Below, one piece after another: positions 8,199 to 16,349 of a stretch of 64,000 bases of DNA. The notes under the pieces were generated by a model. That model was not told the DNA's origin, did not search any database, and was given only the letters and a program-made list of their open reading frames with translations. The DNA comes from CAYRVX01 sp964427875 (lineage in GTDB: Bacteria; Planctomycetota; Phycisphaerae; SM23-33): contig CAYRVX010000021.1 of the NCBI GenBank assembly GCA_964427875.1, positions 7,565 through 71,564 on the forward strand, in the 5' to 3' direction. The number at the start of each line of letters is the position of its first letter. Within the stretch, counting starts at the first letter, position 1. The position numbers and the translations under genes are program-made.

Positions 8199-9641
8199 TC
8201 AGGCCTTGCGCTTGGCGGGTTTCTTGCGTCTCTCGCGGAGGGGCCAGTGCTTTGACTCGGTGCGGGCGCGGGCGAGGTACGCCTCGATCTTCCTGACCAC
8301 GTCGGCATGGTCGGCGGCGACGTTCTTCTCCTCGCCGATGTCCGCGGCAAGGTCATACAACTCCAGCGGGCCGGTCGGGCTCTTCCGCAGGCCCTTCCAC
8401 TTGCCCATGCGCACGGCCTGGGACGATGCGCCCCCCTCGTGGAACTCCCAGTACATGAACTCGTGCCTGGGCTGCTTGCCACCGAGCATCTCCGGGAGGA
8501 AGCTGACGCCGTCGATGTTCCCCGGCGGCTGGACGCCGGCGGCCTCGCAGACCGTGGGCAGAAAGTCCCAGAACGCCCAGGGATGGCTGCTGACGGTCCC
8601 CGCCTTGATGCGCCCCGGCCAGCGGGCGATGCCCGGCACGCGGATCCCGCCCTCGTACAGGTCGCGCTTGATGCCCTTCAGCGGGCCGTTCGAGTCGAAG
8701 AAGTTGGGGTCCGCCCCGCCCTCGCGATGCGGGCCGTTGTCGCTCGAGAACACCACCAGCGTCTTCTCGTCGATGCCGAGCTTCTTCAGCAGCGCCATCA
8801 GCCTGCCGACGTCGCGGTCCATTCGCGTGATCATGGCGGCGTGGCCCTTCTGGGCGTCGGGCCAGTCCTTATCGGCGTACGGCTCGTAGCTGGGCACCTC
8901 CATCCCCTTGTTCCGCGCCTCGTTGTTCGCGTGGGGGATCGTGAGGGCGAAATACAGGAAGAACGGCCGGTCCTTGTTCCTTTCGACCCACTTCAGGGCC
9001 TCGGCCGCCAGCAGGTCGTGGCTGTACTCGACCTTCTCGCTGGCCACGCCCCGGCCGTACTTGCCCGTCCCCGGCACGACGTTCTTGAGCCGGACCTCCT
9101 CCTCGTTGCGCCACAGGAACGCCGGGTAGTAGTTGTGCGCGTGGTGCTGGTTGAGGTAGCCGAAGAAGTAGTCGAAGCCCTGTCTCGTCGGGATGCCCGT
9201 GCTGGCCTCCTCGCCGAGGCCCCACTTGCCGATGAGCGCGGTGGCATAGCCGGCCTGCTTGAGCGGCTCGGCGACGGTGACGTCCTCCGGCCGCAGGGGG
9301 ACCCGCCCGTTGCCGCGAATGATCGCGTGGCCGCAGTGCTGGCCGAGCATCAGGCAGCATCGCGACGGCGCGCAGACGGTCGATCCGGCGTAGCAGTCGG
9401 TGAACTTCATGCCCTCGGCGGCGAGCTTGTCGATGTTGGGGGTCCGGACCTGCTTCTGCCCGTAGCAGCCGAGATCGCCGTAGCCGAGGTCGTCCACGAG
9501 GACGAAGATGATGTTGCACTTGCCCTTGGTCCGCTGTGGAAGGACCCGTGCCGCCGTGCTCGCCAGCGCCGCGCCGCCCGCGGCAACGGCACCGGTCCAG
9601 TGCAGGAACTCCCGCCGACTCAACGATTCTCGCTTGGACAT
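8199..9641 (-). CDS. Arylsulfatase family protein with Tat signal
   Basis: 480 residues. A twin-arginine signal (SRREFLHWTG, residues 8-17, then an Ala-rich stretch) sends it folded to the periplasm. The sulfatase signature is CAPSR with C90, the Cys converted to formylglycine. Metal-binding motifs are FVLVDDLGYGD near residue 46 and SSDNGPH further on. The sequence resembles choline-sulfatase/arylsulfatase A types (S1 family) that remove sulfate from glycans or small esters. The C-terminus is very basic (RERRKKPAKRKA). The ATG at 9641 is preferred over 9647 because AGGAG then lies 7 nt upstream. No maturase (FGE or anSME) with intact catalytic residues is seen in the window. Confidence 0.93.
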   Translation of the reverse strand: MSKRESLSRREFLHWTGAVAAGGAALASTAARVLPQRTKGKCNIIFVLVDDLGYGDLGCYGQKQVRTPNIDKLAAEGMKFTDCYAGSTVCAPSRCCLMLGQHCGHAIIRGNGRVPLRPEDVTVAEPLKQAGYATALIGKWGLGEEASTGIPTRQGFDYFFGYLNQHHAHNYYPAFLWRNEEEVRLKNVVPGTGKYGRGVASEKVEYSHDLLAAEALKWVERNKDRPFFLYFALTIPHANNEARNKGMEVPSYEPYADKDWPDAQKGHAAMITRMDRDVGRLMALLKKLGIDEKTLVVFSSDNGPHREGGADPNFFDSNGPLKGIKRDLYEGGIRVPGIARWPGRIKAGTVSSHPWAFWDFLPTVCEAAGVQPPGNIDGVSFLPEMLGGKQPRHEFMYWEFHEGGASSQAVRMGKWKGLRKSPTGPLELYDLAADIGEEKNVAADHADVVRKIEAYLARARTESKHWPLRERRKKPAKRKA

Positions 9642-9687
9642 TCTCATTCTCCTGTCGGTTCGACGCCGCCGAGGGCGCCTCGCCCTG

Positions 9688-9715
9688 ATCGTAAGTAAAA
9701 GCCGCAACAGGCCAA
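9688..9715 (-). promoter_or_regulatory. Possible sulfatase promoter
   Basis: Minus-strand TTGGCC (9710-9715), 16 bp, TACGAT (9688-9693). Moderate match, upstream of the sulfatase start at 9641 in the divergent gap. Confidence 0.35.
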
Positions 9716-9755
9716 GTCCTTTCTGGAACACCCGCGCGCGGCATGAAGTAGCGGT

Positions 9756-9784
9756 TTGCATTGGCCGCTGCACTGGCGTATCTT
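9756..9784 (+). promoter_or_regulatory. Promoter for the PPC-domain/DUF4038 pair
   Basis: TTGCAT (9756-9761), 17 bp, TATCTT (9779-9784), about 75 nt ahead of the ATG at 9867. It faces away from the sulfatase promoter. Confidence 0.45.
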
Positions 9785-9866
9785 CGCGGCCGGCGGCGAC
9801 GGCGTGATCGTCGTGCCGCAGCCCGCTCCACCGAACAACCCGTATCCGAACCGAAGGAACGAAACC

Positions 9867-10313
9867 ATGAACGTCATGTCATCGACAGGAGGCACCGAGC
9901 TGATCGCCCTGGGCATCCAGCCGGGCGAGATGCTGCTGGAGAGCATCCAGGCCGCCTGCGCGGACCGCGACGTCCGAAACGGCGTCGTGGTCAGCGGCAT
10001 CGGCACACTCAAGACGTGCCACATGCACTACATCGAGCACACCGACTTCCCGCCCACGGACCGCTTCTACCGGCTGGAGAAGCCGCTGGAGCTGCTCAGC
10101 GTCAGCGGGATCATCGCCGACGGCCGGCCGCACCTGCACATCGTCGTCTCCTGCGGCGACAGCGAGGTCTACGCCGGACACCTCGAGCCGGAAAGCGAAG
10201 TGGCCTACCTGGCGGAGATCGCCGTCCTCAAGTGCAACGACCTGACCATGACCCGCCGGCTCGACGGCGAGAGAGGGATCAAGCTGCTCGGGCCGAAGGA
10301 CCAACCGGAGTAG
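9867..10313 (+). CDS. PPC (DUF296) domain protein
   Basis: 148 residues covering one PPC domain, the fold found alone in bacteria and with AT-hooks in plants. Visible signature: the GIGTLKTCHMHY strand, LHIVVSCGDSEVYAGHLEP (conserved His residues and the G-H-L turn), and a final AEIAVLKCNDL strand. Bacterial stand-alone members form trimers; some have been annotated as DNA-binding, but the function is unproven. The ATG at 9867 has AAGGA 8 nt upstream. The stop is 4 bp from the start of the DUF4038 gene, so the pair is an operon. Confidence 0.85.
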   Translation: MNVMSSTGGTELIALGIQPGEMLLESIQAACADRDVRNGVVVSGIGTLKTCHMHYIEHTDFPPTDRFYRLEKPLELLSVSGIIADGRPHLHIVVSCGDSEVYAGHLEPESEVAYLAEIAVLKCNDLTMTRRLDGERGIKLLGPKDQPE

Positions 10314-10317
10314 CCCC

Positions 10318-12189
10318 ATGTTCGTCCACCGCCGCAGCTTCGTCTGCCTTATGCTGGGCCTTTGCGCCGTGACCGCCGTTCCGTCGGCCCAAGGTGAGGA
10401 ACCTGACATGACAGCACGCCCCGCGTCGGGCCCCGGGAAGATCCACGTCTGGGAGAAGCTCGAGATCACGCTGACCGCCTCGCGGGATTACGACAATCCC
10501 TACACCGACGTCGAAGTCTGGGTGGACCTCGCCGGCCCGAGCTTCAAGAGGCGCTGCTACGGCTTCTGGGACGGCGGGCGGACGTTCCGCGTGCGCGTCC
10601 TGGCCGTCGCGCCGGGGAAGTGGACGTGGCGCAGCGGCTCCCGTCCCCGCGATTCGCACCTGGGCGGCGTGGGCGGCAGCTTCACCGCCGCGGCCTGGAG
10701 CGAGGCCCAGAAGGCGGCCAACCCATGCCGGCGCGGCATGGTCCGCCCGTCGGCGAACGGGCACGCCTTCCAGTACGCCGACGGGACGCCGTTCTTCCTG
10801 GTGGGCGACACGTGGTGGGCGACGCCCACGTTCCGCTATCCATGGCACGACGACGACAGGCCCCGGGCCCTCGGTCCCGACGCCGGCTTCAGGGACTATG
10901 TGAGGCTCCGCCTGAAGCAGGAGTTCAACTGCATCGCCATGATCGCCGCCTTCCCCAACTGGGCCAACGACGGCAGGCCGGCGAGGATGAAAATGGAGGA
11001 CGGCACGGTGCTGCGGGCGGCCTGGCGGCAGGCCGGAACGAAGTCCGCAAAGGACATGCACGACGAGGCCGGCAACCGTCCCTTCCACTTCCCCGGCAAG
11101 GTGCCGGGCTTCGAGAAGGTCATCCCCGACCTCGAACGGATCAACCCGGCCTACTTCTGCGGCATGGACAGGAAGATCGACTACCTCAACGCCCACGGCG
11201 TGATCCCGTTCATCGAGGTGGCCCGCCGCGACATCGGCCAGGCGTGGAAGAAGTACTACCCGTGGCCCCAGTCGTACACGCGATACATTCAGTACGTCTG
11301 GAGCCGCTACCAGGCCAACGTCTGCCTGCTGAGCCCCATCCACTCGGACACGCCGGCGCTGAGCATCCCGCTGAAGGACTGGAACGCGGCGGCCAACCGG
11401 GTGATCGAGAAGTACGGCCCGCCCCCGTTCGGCACGCTGGCGGGCACGAACTCCAACCCGTCGTCGCTGGAGAACTGGGGGCACGTGGAGAAGGCCAGGT
11501 GGCTGGGCTTCCACCAGGTGGGAAACCGGCGCACCCACGACCTCTACGCGTACCTGACGGAGATCTTCCACGCCTCGCCGCCCGTGCCCGGCATCAATGG
11601 CGAGCCCTACTATGACGGCATGGAAGATGCCCAGGGCGGGTCGGAAAGGGCCGCGCTCTACTGCCGCTCGGCCATGTACGGCAGCGTGTTGTCCGGCGGC
11701 CTGGGCGGGCACATCTACGGCGCCGGCGGATGGCAGGGCGGCATGTGGAGCGGCGAGGTCGAGCCGGCCAGCAAGTACCCCATCTGGAAGGTGATCCAGT
11801 GGCCGTCCGCCGACCAGATGCGGCACCTGAAGCGCTTCGTCCTCTCGGAGGGCGCGAAGTACCAGCGGCTCGTGCCGTCCACGAAGCTGCTCTCGCCGAA
11901 CCGATCGGGCAAGCCGAAGAGCAACGTCGGCTGGGCGTACTGCGCCCACACCGGCGAGAAGGACCTGTTCCTGCTCTATTTCGAGAAGGACTGTCCGCAG
12001 GCCGCGCTATCCGGCGCCGCGGCCGGCGCGGCGTACGCCGCCCAGTGGTTCAACCCCCGCACCGGCCGGTGGAGGCCCGTCAAGGCGCCCCTGGCCGCCG
12101 ACGCCAAGGGTAAGATCGCCCTGCCGAAGTTCCCCGGCGGCAAGGACCGCTCCGCCAACGACTGGGCGATGAAGCTCCTGCGCCATTAA
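10318..12189 (+). CDS. Secreted DUF5060-DUF4038 glycoside-hydrolase-like protein
   Basis: 623 residues with a signal peptide (residues 1-25, cut near AQG). Residues 40-120 are a DUF5060 sandwich (NPYTDVEVWVDL, APGKWTW). Residues 140-500 are a DUF4038 barrel starting with FLVGDTWW; GEPYYDG around residue 430 is a plausible acidic active-site strand. The C-terminal segment carries QWFNPRTGRW, typical of the collagen-binding-like domain that follows DUF4038. Relatives include apiosidase-type GH140 enzymes acting on pectin side chains, but the substrate cannot be read here. An intergenic 45-bp hairpin follows 3 bp after the stop. Confidence 0.85.
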   Translation: MFVHRRSFVCLMLGLCAVTAVPSAQGEEPDMTARPASGPGKIHVWEKLEITLTASRDYDNPYTDVEVWVDLAGPSFKRRCYGFWDGGRTFRVRVLAVAPGKWTWRSGSRPRDSHLGGVGGSFTAAAWSEAQKAANPCRRGMVRPSANGHAFQYADGTPFFLVGDTWWATPTFRYPWHDDDRPRALGPDAGFRDYVRLRLKQEFNCIAMIAAFPNWANDGRPARMKMEDGTVLRAAWRQAGTKSAKDMHDEAGNRPFHFPGKVPGFEKVIPDLERINPAYFCGMDRKIDYLNAHGVIPFIEVARRDIGQAWKKYYPWPQSYTRYIQYVWSRYQANVCLLSPIHSDTPALSIPLKDWNAAANRVIEKYGPPPFGTLAGTNSNPSSLENWGHVEKARWLGFHQVGNRRTHDLYAYLTEIFHASPPVPGINGEPYYDGMEDAQGGSERAALYCRSAMYGSVLSGGLGGHIYGAGGWQGGMWSGEVEPASKYPIWKVIQWPSADQMRHLKRFVLSEGAKYQRLVPSTKLLSPNRSGKPKSNVGWAYCAHTGEKDLFLLYFEKDCPQAALSGAAAGAAYAAQWFNPRTGRWRPVKAPLAADAKGKIALPKFPGGKDRSANDWAMKLLRH

Positions 12190-12192
12190 CCT

Positions 12193-12237
12193 GGGGACGG
12201 TAACCGGGTTTATTGGCAAAACATGGTTAGCGTCCCT
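12193..12237. repeat. 45-bp intergenic hairpin repeat, copy 1
   Basis: Arms GGGGACGGTAACC (12193-12205) and GGTTAGCGTCCCT (12225-12237) around a 19-nt loop. It lies right after the DUF4038 gene and 20 bp before the start of the next gene. It is one of three copies with identical layout, and this copy has diverged in its left arm. Confidence 0.85.
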
Positions 12238-12257
12238 ATGTTTAGGAGAACGATCCG

Positions 12258-13373
12258 ATGTCTGATACGAGAGTATCGATCCGAGAGCCCCTCAGGGCGA
12301 GATCGGCGAATGCGATGGGCCGTAGAGAACTCCTCGCCGGCCTGGGCCTCGGGTCCCTGCTGGGCGCGATCTCACGGCCTTCGGAATGCCATGCGGCGGA
12401 GAAGGCGGATGCGGCCGACCAGCCCACCATCGCCACGAAGGCCGACCTGCGGGAGTGCGAGAGGCTCAAGAAGCTGGACCTGAACGACCCGGAGGTGGTT
12501 GCCCGGCGGAAAAAGATGCCGGCCGGAAAGATCGGCAACCTCTCCGTCGGCCGGCTCATCTGCGGCAGCAACCTGATCAGCATGAACATGCACGCGCGGG
12601 ACCTGGACTACGTACGCGCGCTGGCGACCCACTACAACACGGAGGAGCGGGTTTTCATGACGCTGAAGAAATGCGAGGAGCTCGGCGTCAACACGATCGT
12701 GCTGAAGAACCACAACTTCAAGCGATTCCGGCTGTCGAGGTACTGGGACGAATGGGGCGGCAGGATGCAGTGGATCGCCGACGTGATCACCACGGACATC
12801 AACCGGTACGAAAGGCTGCTGGTGGAGCACCTGGAGCTGGGGGCGGCGGCGGCCTACCTGTGGGGCGGGGCGAGCGACACCTGGTACGGGCAGAAGAAGC
12901 AGGGCAACATCGTCAAGGCCATGGAGATCATGAGGAAGCACGGGATCCCCGCGGGGGTATGTGCCCACCACCTGGAGCCCATCAAGTTCTGTGAAAAGGA
13001 GGGACTCAAGCCGGACTTCTACATGAAGACGCTGCACCACGACCGGTACTGGTCGGCACATCCGAAGGCCAACAGGCGGTACATGGAGATGTACCAGAGG
13101 AACTCGCCCAATCATGCCGAGTACCACGACAACCTGTTCTGCCGCGATCACGAGGAGACCGTGGCGTTCATGCAGGACGTCAAGGCCCCGTGGATCGCCT
13201 TCAAGGTGCTGGCCGCCGGGGCCATCCCGCCGAGGGACGGCTTCAAGTATGCCTTTGACGGCGGCGCCGACTTCATCTGCGTGGGCATGTTCGACTTCCA
13301 GGTCGAGGCCGATGCCAGGCTGACCCAAACGACCGTCGCAAAGGCCAAAGGCCGCAAGCGCCCGTGGGCATGA
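12258..13373 (+). CDS. Tat-exported TIM-barrel protein of unknown function
   Basis: 371 residues. A twin-arginine leader (MGRRELLAGLGLGSLLGA, residues 20-37) is preceded by an unusually long n-region. The body is alpha/beta, apparently a TIM barrel like the aldo/keto-reductase-like or isomerase-like proteins common in planctomycetes: LSVGRLICGSNLIS, a KKCEELGVNTIVLKNHN helix-strand unit, and late strands APWIAFKVLAAGAI and GADFICVGMFDFQV. I recognise no catalytic signature. The ATG at 12258 has AGGAGA 8 nt upstream. Its neighbours, a DUF4038 protein and a sulfatase, suggest a role in breaking down an exported or imported sulfated glycan. Confidence 0.75.
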   Translation: MSDTRVSIREPLRARSANAMGRRELLAGLGLGSLLGAISRPSECHAAEKADAADQPTIATKADLRECERLKKLDLNDPEVVARRKKMPAGKIGNLSVGRLICGSNLISMNMHARDLDYVRALATHYNTEERVFMTLKKCEELGVNTIVLKNHNFKRFRLSRYWDEWGGRMQWIADVITTDINRYERLLVEHLELGAAAAYLWGGASDTWYGQKKQGNIVKAMEIMRKHGIPAGVCAHHLEPIKFCEKEGLKPDFYMKTLHHDRYWSAHPKANRRYMEMYQRNSPNHAEYHDNLFCRDHEETVAFMQDVKAPWIAFKVLAAGAIPPRDGFKYAFDGGADFICVGMFDFQVEADARLTQTTVAKAKGRKRPWA

Positions 13374-13415
13374 GCACAAAGAGCGCCGCCTTCAAACACA
13401 GTACGCCCTAAACCT

Positions 13416-13460
13416 GGGGACGCTAACCAGGTTTATAGATGAAAAACGGTTAGCGTCCCC
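13416..13460. repeat. 45-bp intergenic hairpin repeat, copy 2
   Basis: Perfect 13-bp arms GGGGACGCTAACC (13416-13428) and GGTTAGCGTCCCC (13448-13460). The loop starts AGGTTTA and ends GAAAAAC, so the stem can extend inward by A-T pairs. It lies between the TIM-barrel gene and the second sulfatase, 18 bp before that start codon. Confidence 0.9.
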
Positions 13461-13478
13461 ATATTAAGAGGCCACGCC

Positions 13479-15137
13479 ATGACGGCACATACAGACGAGG
13501 GGAGATGGACGCGGCGAGACTTCTTTACGCGCGTGGCCGCCGGCGCGGGGGCACTGGGGTGGTCTCTCGCCCGCGGCGCGGCGGGCGGCGAGGCGGGCGC
13601 GGGCCGGCGCAGGCCGAACTTCCTCGTGGTCGTCGCCGACGACATGGGGTTCTCGGATGCCGGCTGCTACGGCGGGGAGATTGACACGCCGAACCTGGAC
13701 CGCCTGGCGGCCGGCGGGCTGCGGTTCACGCAGATGTACTCCACGGGCCGATGCTGGCCGTCGCGGGCGTGCATCCTGACCGGCTACTACGCCCAGCAGG
13801 TCCGCATGGACCCGCCGAAGGGACGCCTTCCGGCCTGGTGCCGCCTGGGGCCGCACTTCCTCAAGCCGCTGGGCTACCGCTGCTACCACTCCGGCAAGTG
13901 GCACATCCGCGGGGCGCCGAAGCCCGTCGCCGACGGGGGCTTCGACCGTTCCTACCACCTGGCCGACCAGGACCGATTCTTCTCGCCCCGGCGGCACTGG
14001 GAGGACGACCGGCCCCTGCCGCCGGTCTCCCCCGACAGCGGGTACTACGCCACCACGGCGATCGCCGACCGGGCGATCGGGCACCTGACCGAGCACGCGC
14101 GGAAGCACGCGGGCCGGCCGTTCTTCCACTACCTGGCCTTCACCTCGCCCCACTTCCCGCTGCACGCCCTGCAGGAGGACATCGCCTGCTATCGGGCCCG
14201 CTACGCCAAGGGGTGGGACGCCGCCCGCAAGGCCCGCTGGCAGCGGATGCGCGACGCGGGCCTGATCGACTGCGACCTGTCGCGGCCCGAGCCCGACATC
14301 AAGCCTGGCTGGAACCTGCCGGCAGAGCAGTTGCACAAGCGCATCGGGCCCGGCGAGGTGGCCCGGGCCGTCCCGTGGACCGACCTGACCGACCGGCAGA
14401 AGGCGTTCCAGGCGACCAAGATGGCGATTCACGCGGCCATGATCGACCGCATGGACCGCGAGATCGGCCGGGTCCTCGACCAACTGAGGAAGATGGGGGC
14501 CTGGGAGAACACCGTCGTCCTCTTCGTGTCCGACAACGGCGCCAGCGCGGAGCAGATCATCCGTGGCGACAAGCACGATCCGTCGGCCCAGCCGGGGTCG
14601 CGGCGGTCGTACCTCTGCCTCGGGCCCGGCTGGTCCACGGCGGCGAACACCCCGCTGCGGCTCCACAAGTCGTGGGTGCACGAGGGGGGCATCGCCTCGC
14701 CCTTCATCGTGCACTGGCCGGCGGGCCTGCGGGCGCGAGGCGAGCTGCGCCACAACCCGGGGCACTTCGTCGATCTGCTGCCGACTATCATCGAGCTGGC
14801 CGGCGGGCGGGCCTCGGGGAGGTGGAAGGGCATGTCCGTCCCACCCATGGCCGGGCGGAGCCTGGCGCCGGCGCTGACGAAGGATGGCAGCGTCCCCCAC
14901 GACTTCCTGTTCTTCCATCACTCCGGCAACCGGGCGATCCGGGTCGGCGACTGGAAGCTGGTGTCGGCCGGGCGGGCAGGGCCCTGGGAGCTGTACAACC
15001 TGCGAGCCGACCGGTGCGAATCGAAGGACCTCGCGGCGAGCCATCCGGAGAAGGTCCGCGAGTTGTCGAAGGCGTGGCAGCGGCACGAGACTGCGTTCCG
15101 CCGCCTGGCCGACGCAGCCCCCAGCGGCAAGCGTTAG
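13479..15137 (+). CDS. Arylsulfatase family protein with Tat signal
   Basis: 552 residues. A twin-arginine motif (TRRDFFTRVA) and hydrophobic stretch occupy residues 11-34. Metal site: NFLVVVADDMGFSD near residue 47. Sulfatase signature CWPSR at 92-96, where C92 is the formylglycine precursor. A SGKWH motif and a late FVSDNGAS follow. It has two large insertions relative to the sulfatase at 8199, so it belongs to another S1 subfamily and probably a different substrate. The ATG at 13479 has AAGAGG 9 nt upstream. It is flanked on both sides by copies of the 45-bp hairpin. Confidence 0.93.
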   Translation: MTAHTDEGRWTRRDFFTRVAAGAGALGWSLARGAAGGEAGAGRRRPNFLVVVADDMGFSDAGCYGGEIDTPNLDRLAAGGLRFTQMYSTGRCWPSRACILTGYYAQQVRMDPPKGRLPAWCRLGPHFLKPLGYRCYHSGKWHIRGAPKPVADGGFDRSYHLADQDRFFSPRRHWEDDRPLPPVSPDSGYYATTAIADRAIGHLTEHARKHAGRPFFHYLAFTSPHFPLHALQEDIACYRARYAKGWDAARKARWQRMRDAGLIDCDLSRPEPDIKPGWNLPAEQLHKRIGPGEVARAVPWTDLTDRQKAFQATKMAIHAAMIDRMDREIGRVLDQLRKMGAWENTVVLFVSDNGASAEQIIRGDKHDPSAQPGSRRSYLCLGPGWSTAANTPLRLHKSWVHEGGIASPFIVHWPAGLRARGELRHNPGHFVDLLPTIIELAGGRASGRWKGMSVPPMAGRSLAPALTKDGSVPHDFLFFHHSGNRAIRVGDWKLVSAGRAGPWELYNLRADRCESKDLAASHPEKVRELSKAWQRHETAFRRLADAAPSGKR

Positions 15138-15216
15138 CCCGCGCCCTGCCTCGCGCCGAGGCCGCCGCTCACCCCAGAGCCTCTGGACCGGCAGAGCCTG
15201 TGAAACCCAGAAACCC

Positions 15217-15261
15217 AGGGACGCTAACCGGGTTTCTCGCTGAAAAACGGTTAGCGTCCCT
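15217..15261. repeat. 45-bp intergenic hairpin repeat, copy 3
   Basis: Perfect 13-bp arms AGGGACGCTAACC (15217-15229) and GGTTAGCGTCCCT (15249-15261), with a 19-nt loop ending GAAAAAC as in copy 2. It sits between the convergent sulfatase and DUF6807 genes and is followed by TGTTTTA, so this copy could also end transcription. Confidence 0.9.
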
Positions 15262-15273
15262 GTTTTATGGAGT

Positions 15274-16260
15274 TCATTCCGTGCATATTGGCTTGACGTA
15301 GGCGGCGTAGCGCTCGGCGACCTTGCCGGCCTTGACGTCGCCGGTGTGGACGAGGATGCCGACCCGCTGGAGGAGGGACCGGCCCTTGGCGAGCGTGAAC
15401 TTCTTGCCGCTGCGGGCGTCGACGCGCCGCGGGCCGAACGTGCCGTAGTTGCGCGTCAGCCACCTGCGGGGCTCCTTCTGTTCGCTGTGGACCAGGACGG
15501 CCAGGCCCTCCGCGACGCCGTCGATCGTGTTGGTGTAGTCCACCCACCGCGCCATCTTGCCGTGGGTGCCCTTCTGGTTCACGCCGCCCTCGGAGTTGGT
15601 CATCGTGCCGCCCTTCTGCACGGAGAAGGCCGGCGTCATGCGGACGTACGGCCAGGCGTAGTGCGTGGCGTCGGAGACGAAGGCCACGTCCCCGTAGGCG
15701 GCCGTCAGGGTGAACGTCAGGTCCAGGAGGTACTCCCCGCCGCCGAGCGGCGTGAGGCGCATCCGCCGATGCTCGTCCAGCACGGGTGTGTTCCGGTCCA
15801 TCTCCCACAGCAGCTTCGCGGTGATCGTGGCGGAACCATCCCCGATGCTCGGCGGGAAGAGCTTCAGAAGCCTCACGCGGTTGCGGAAGGGCGAGTTCGG
15901 GTCCTTCTTGTCCACGCGGCTGTAGAGGGCGTTGTAGAAGCTCACCTTCGCCTTGCCGGCGAGCTGGACGGTGTCGGCGAACCACAGCGACCGGTGGTGC
16001 GGATACGGGTTGGTCTGCACGACCGTCATCGCCTTGCCCGAGGGGCTTCGCGGCACGATGTACGGCAGGTCCAGGTCGGCGGAGTAGTAGAAGCTGAACG
16101 CCTCCTTCCCGTCGATCATCGCCCGGAGCCGCCCGGCCTCATCGTCGCGCTTCAACTCGATGCGCGGGGAGCTGGCCTTCTGCTGAGCTGCCAGCGGGCA
16201 GACAGGCATCATCGCAAGCAGCGCGGCAACGCAACAGTGTCCGAAAAGCGAATTCCTCAT
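15274..16260 (-). CDS. Secreted DUF6807 (PmoA-like) protein
   Basis: 328 residues with a signal peptide (MRNSLFGHCCVAALLAMMPV, cut near LAAQ). The body matches the planctomycete DUF6807 family, often auto-annotated as PmoA: SPSGKAMTVVQTNPYPHHRSLWFADTV, then the late SEGGVNQKGTHGKMARWVDYT and GRSLLQRVGILVHTGD. The H-H-R-S-L-W-F motif is strongly conserved. The catalytic role is unknown; similarity to methane monooxygenase is in name only. ATG 16260 is chosen over 16263 because GGAG then has proper spacing. It is transcribed after the Gfo/Idh gene at 17534, 89 bp apart, and converges on the sulfatase gene. Confidence 0.8.
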   Translation of the reverse strand: MRNSLFGHCCVAALLAMMPVCPLAAQQKASSPRIELKRDDEAGRLRAMIDGKEAFSFYYSADLDLPYIVPRSPSGKAMTVVQTNPYPHHRSLWFADTVQLAGKAKVSFYNALYSRVDKKDPNSPFRNRVRLLKLFPPSIGDGSATITAKLLWEMDRNTPVLDEHRRMRLTPLGGGEYLLDLTFTLTAAYGDVAFVSDATHYAWPYVRMTPAFSVQKGGTMTNSEGGVNQKGTHGKMARWVDYTNTIDGVAEGLAVLVHSEQKEPRRWLTRNYGTFGPRRVDARSGKKFTLAKGRSLLQRVGILVHTGDVKAGKVAERYAAYVKPICTE

Positions 16261-16349
16261 CATCTTCTCCCCAAATCCCTTCGTGTAATTCGTGTAACCC
16301 GCCTGCCGCCAGGCAGGTTCGTGGACTCCCGGCGCTTGTCCTCTGGGCC

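Noticed and set aside
8163..8199. Terminator between the convergent PLD and sulfatase genes
   Set aside because: Only a 5-bp GACCC/GGGTC stem with no T-run; too weak to call.
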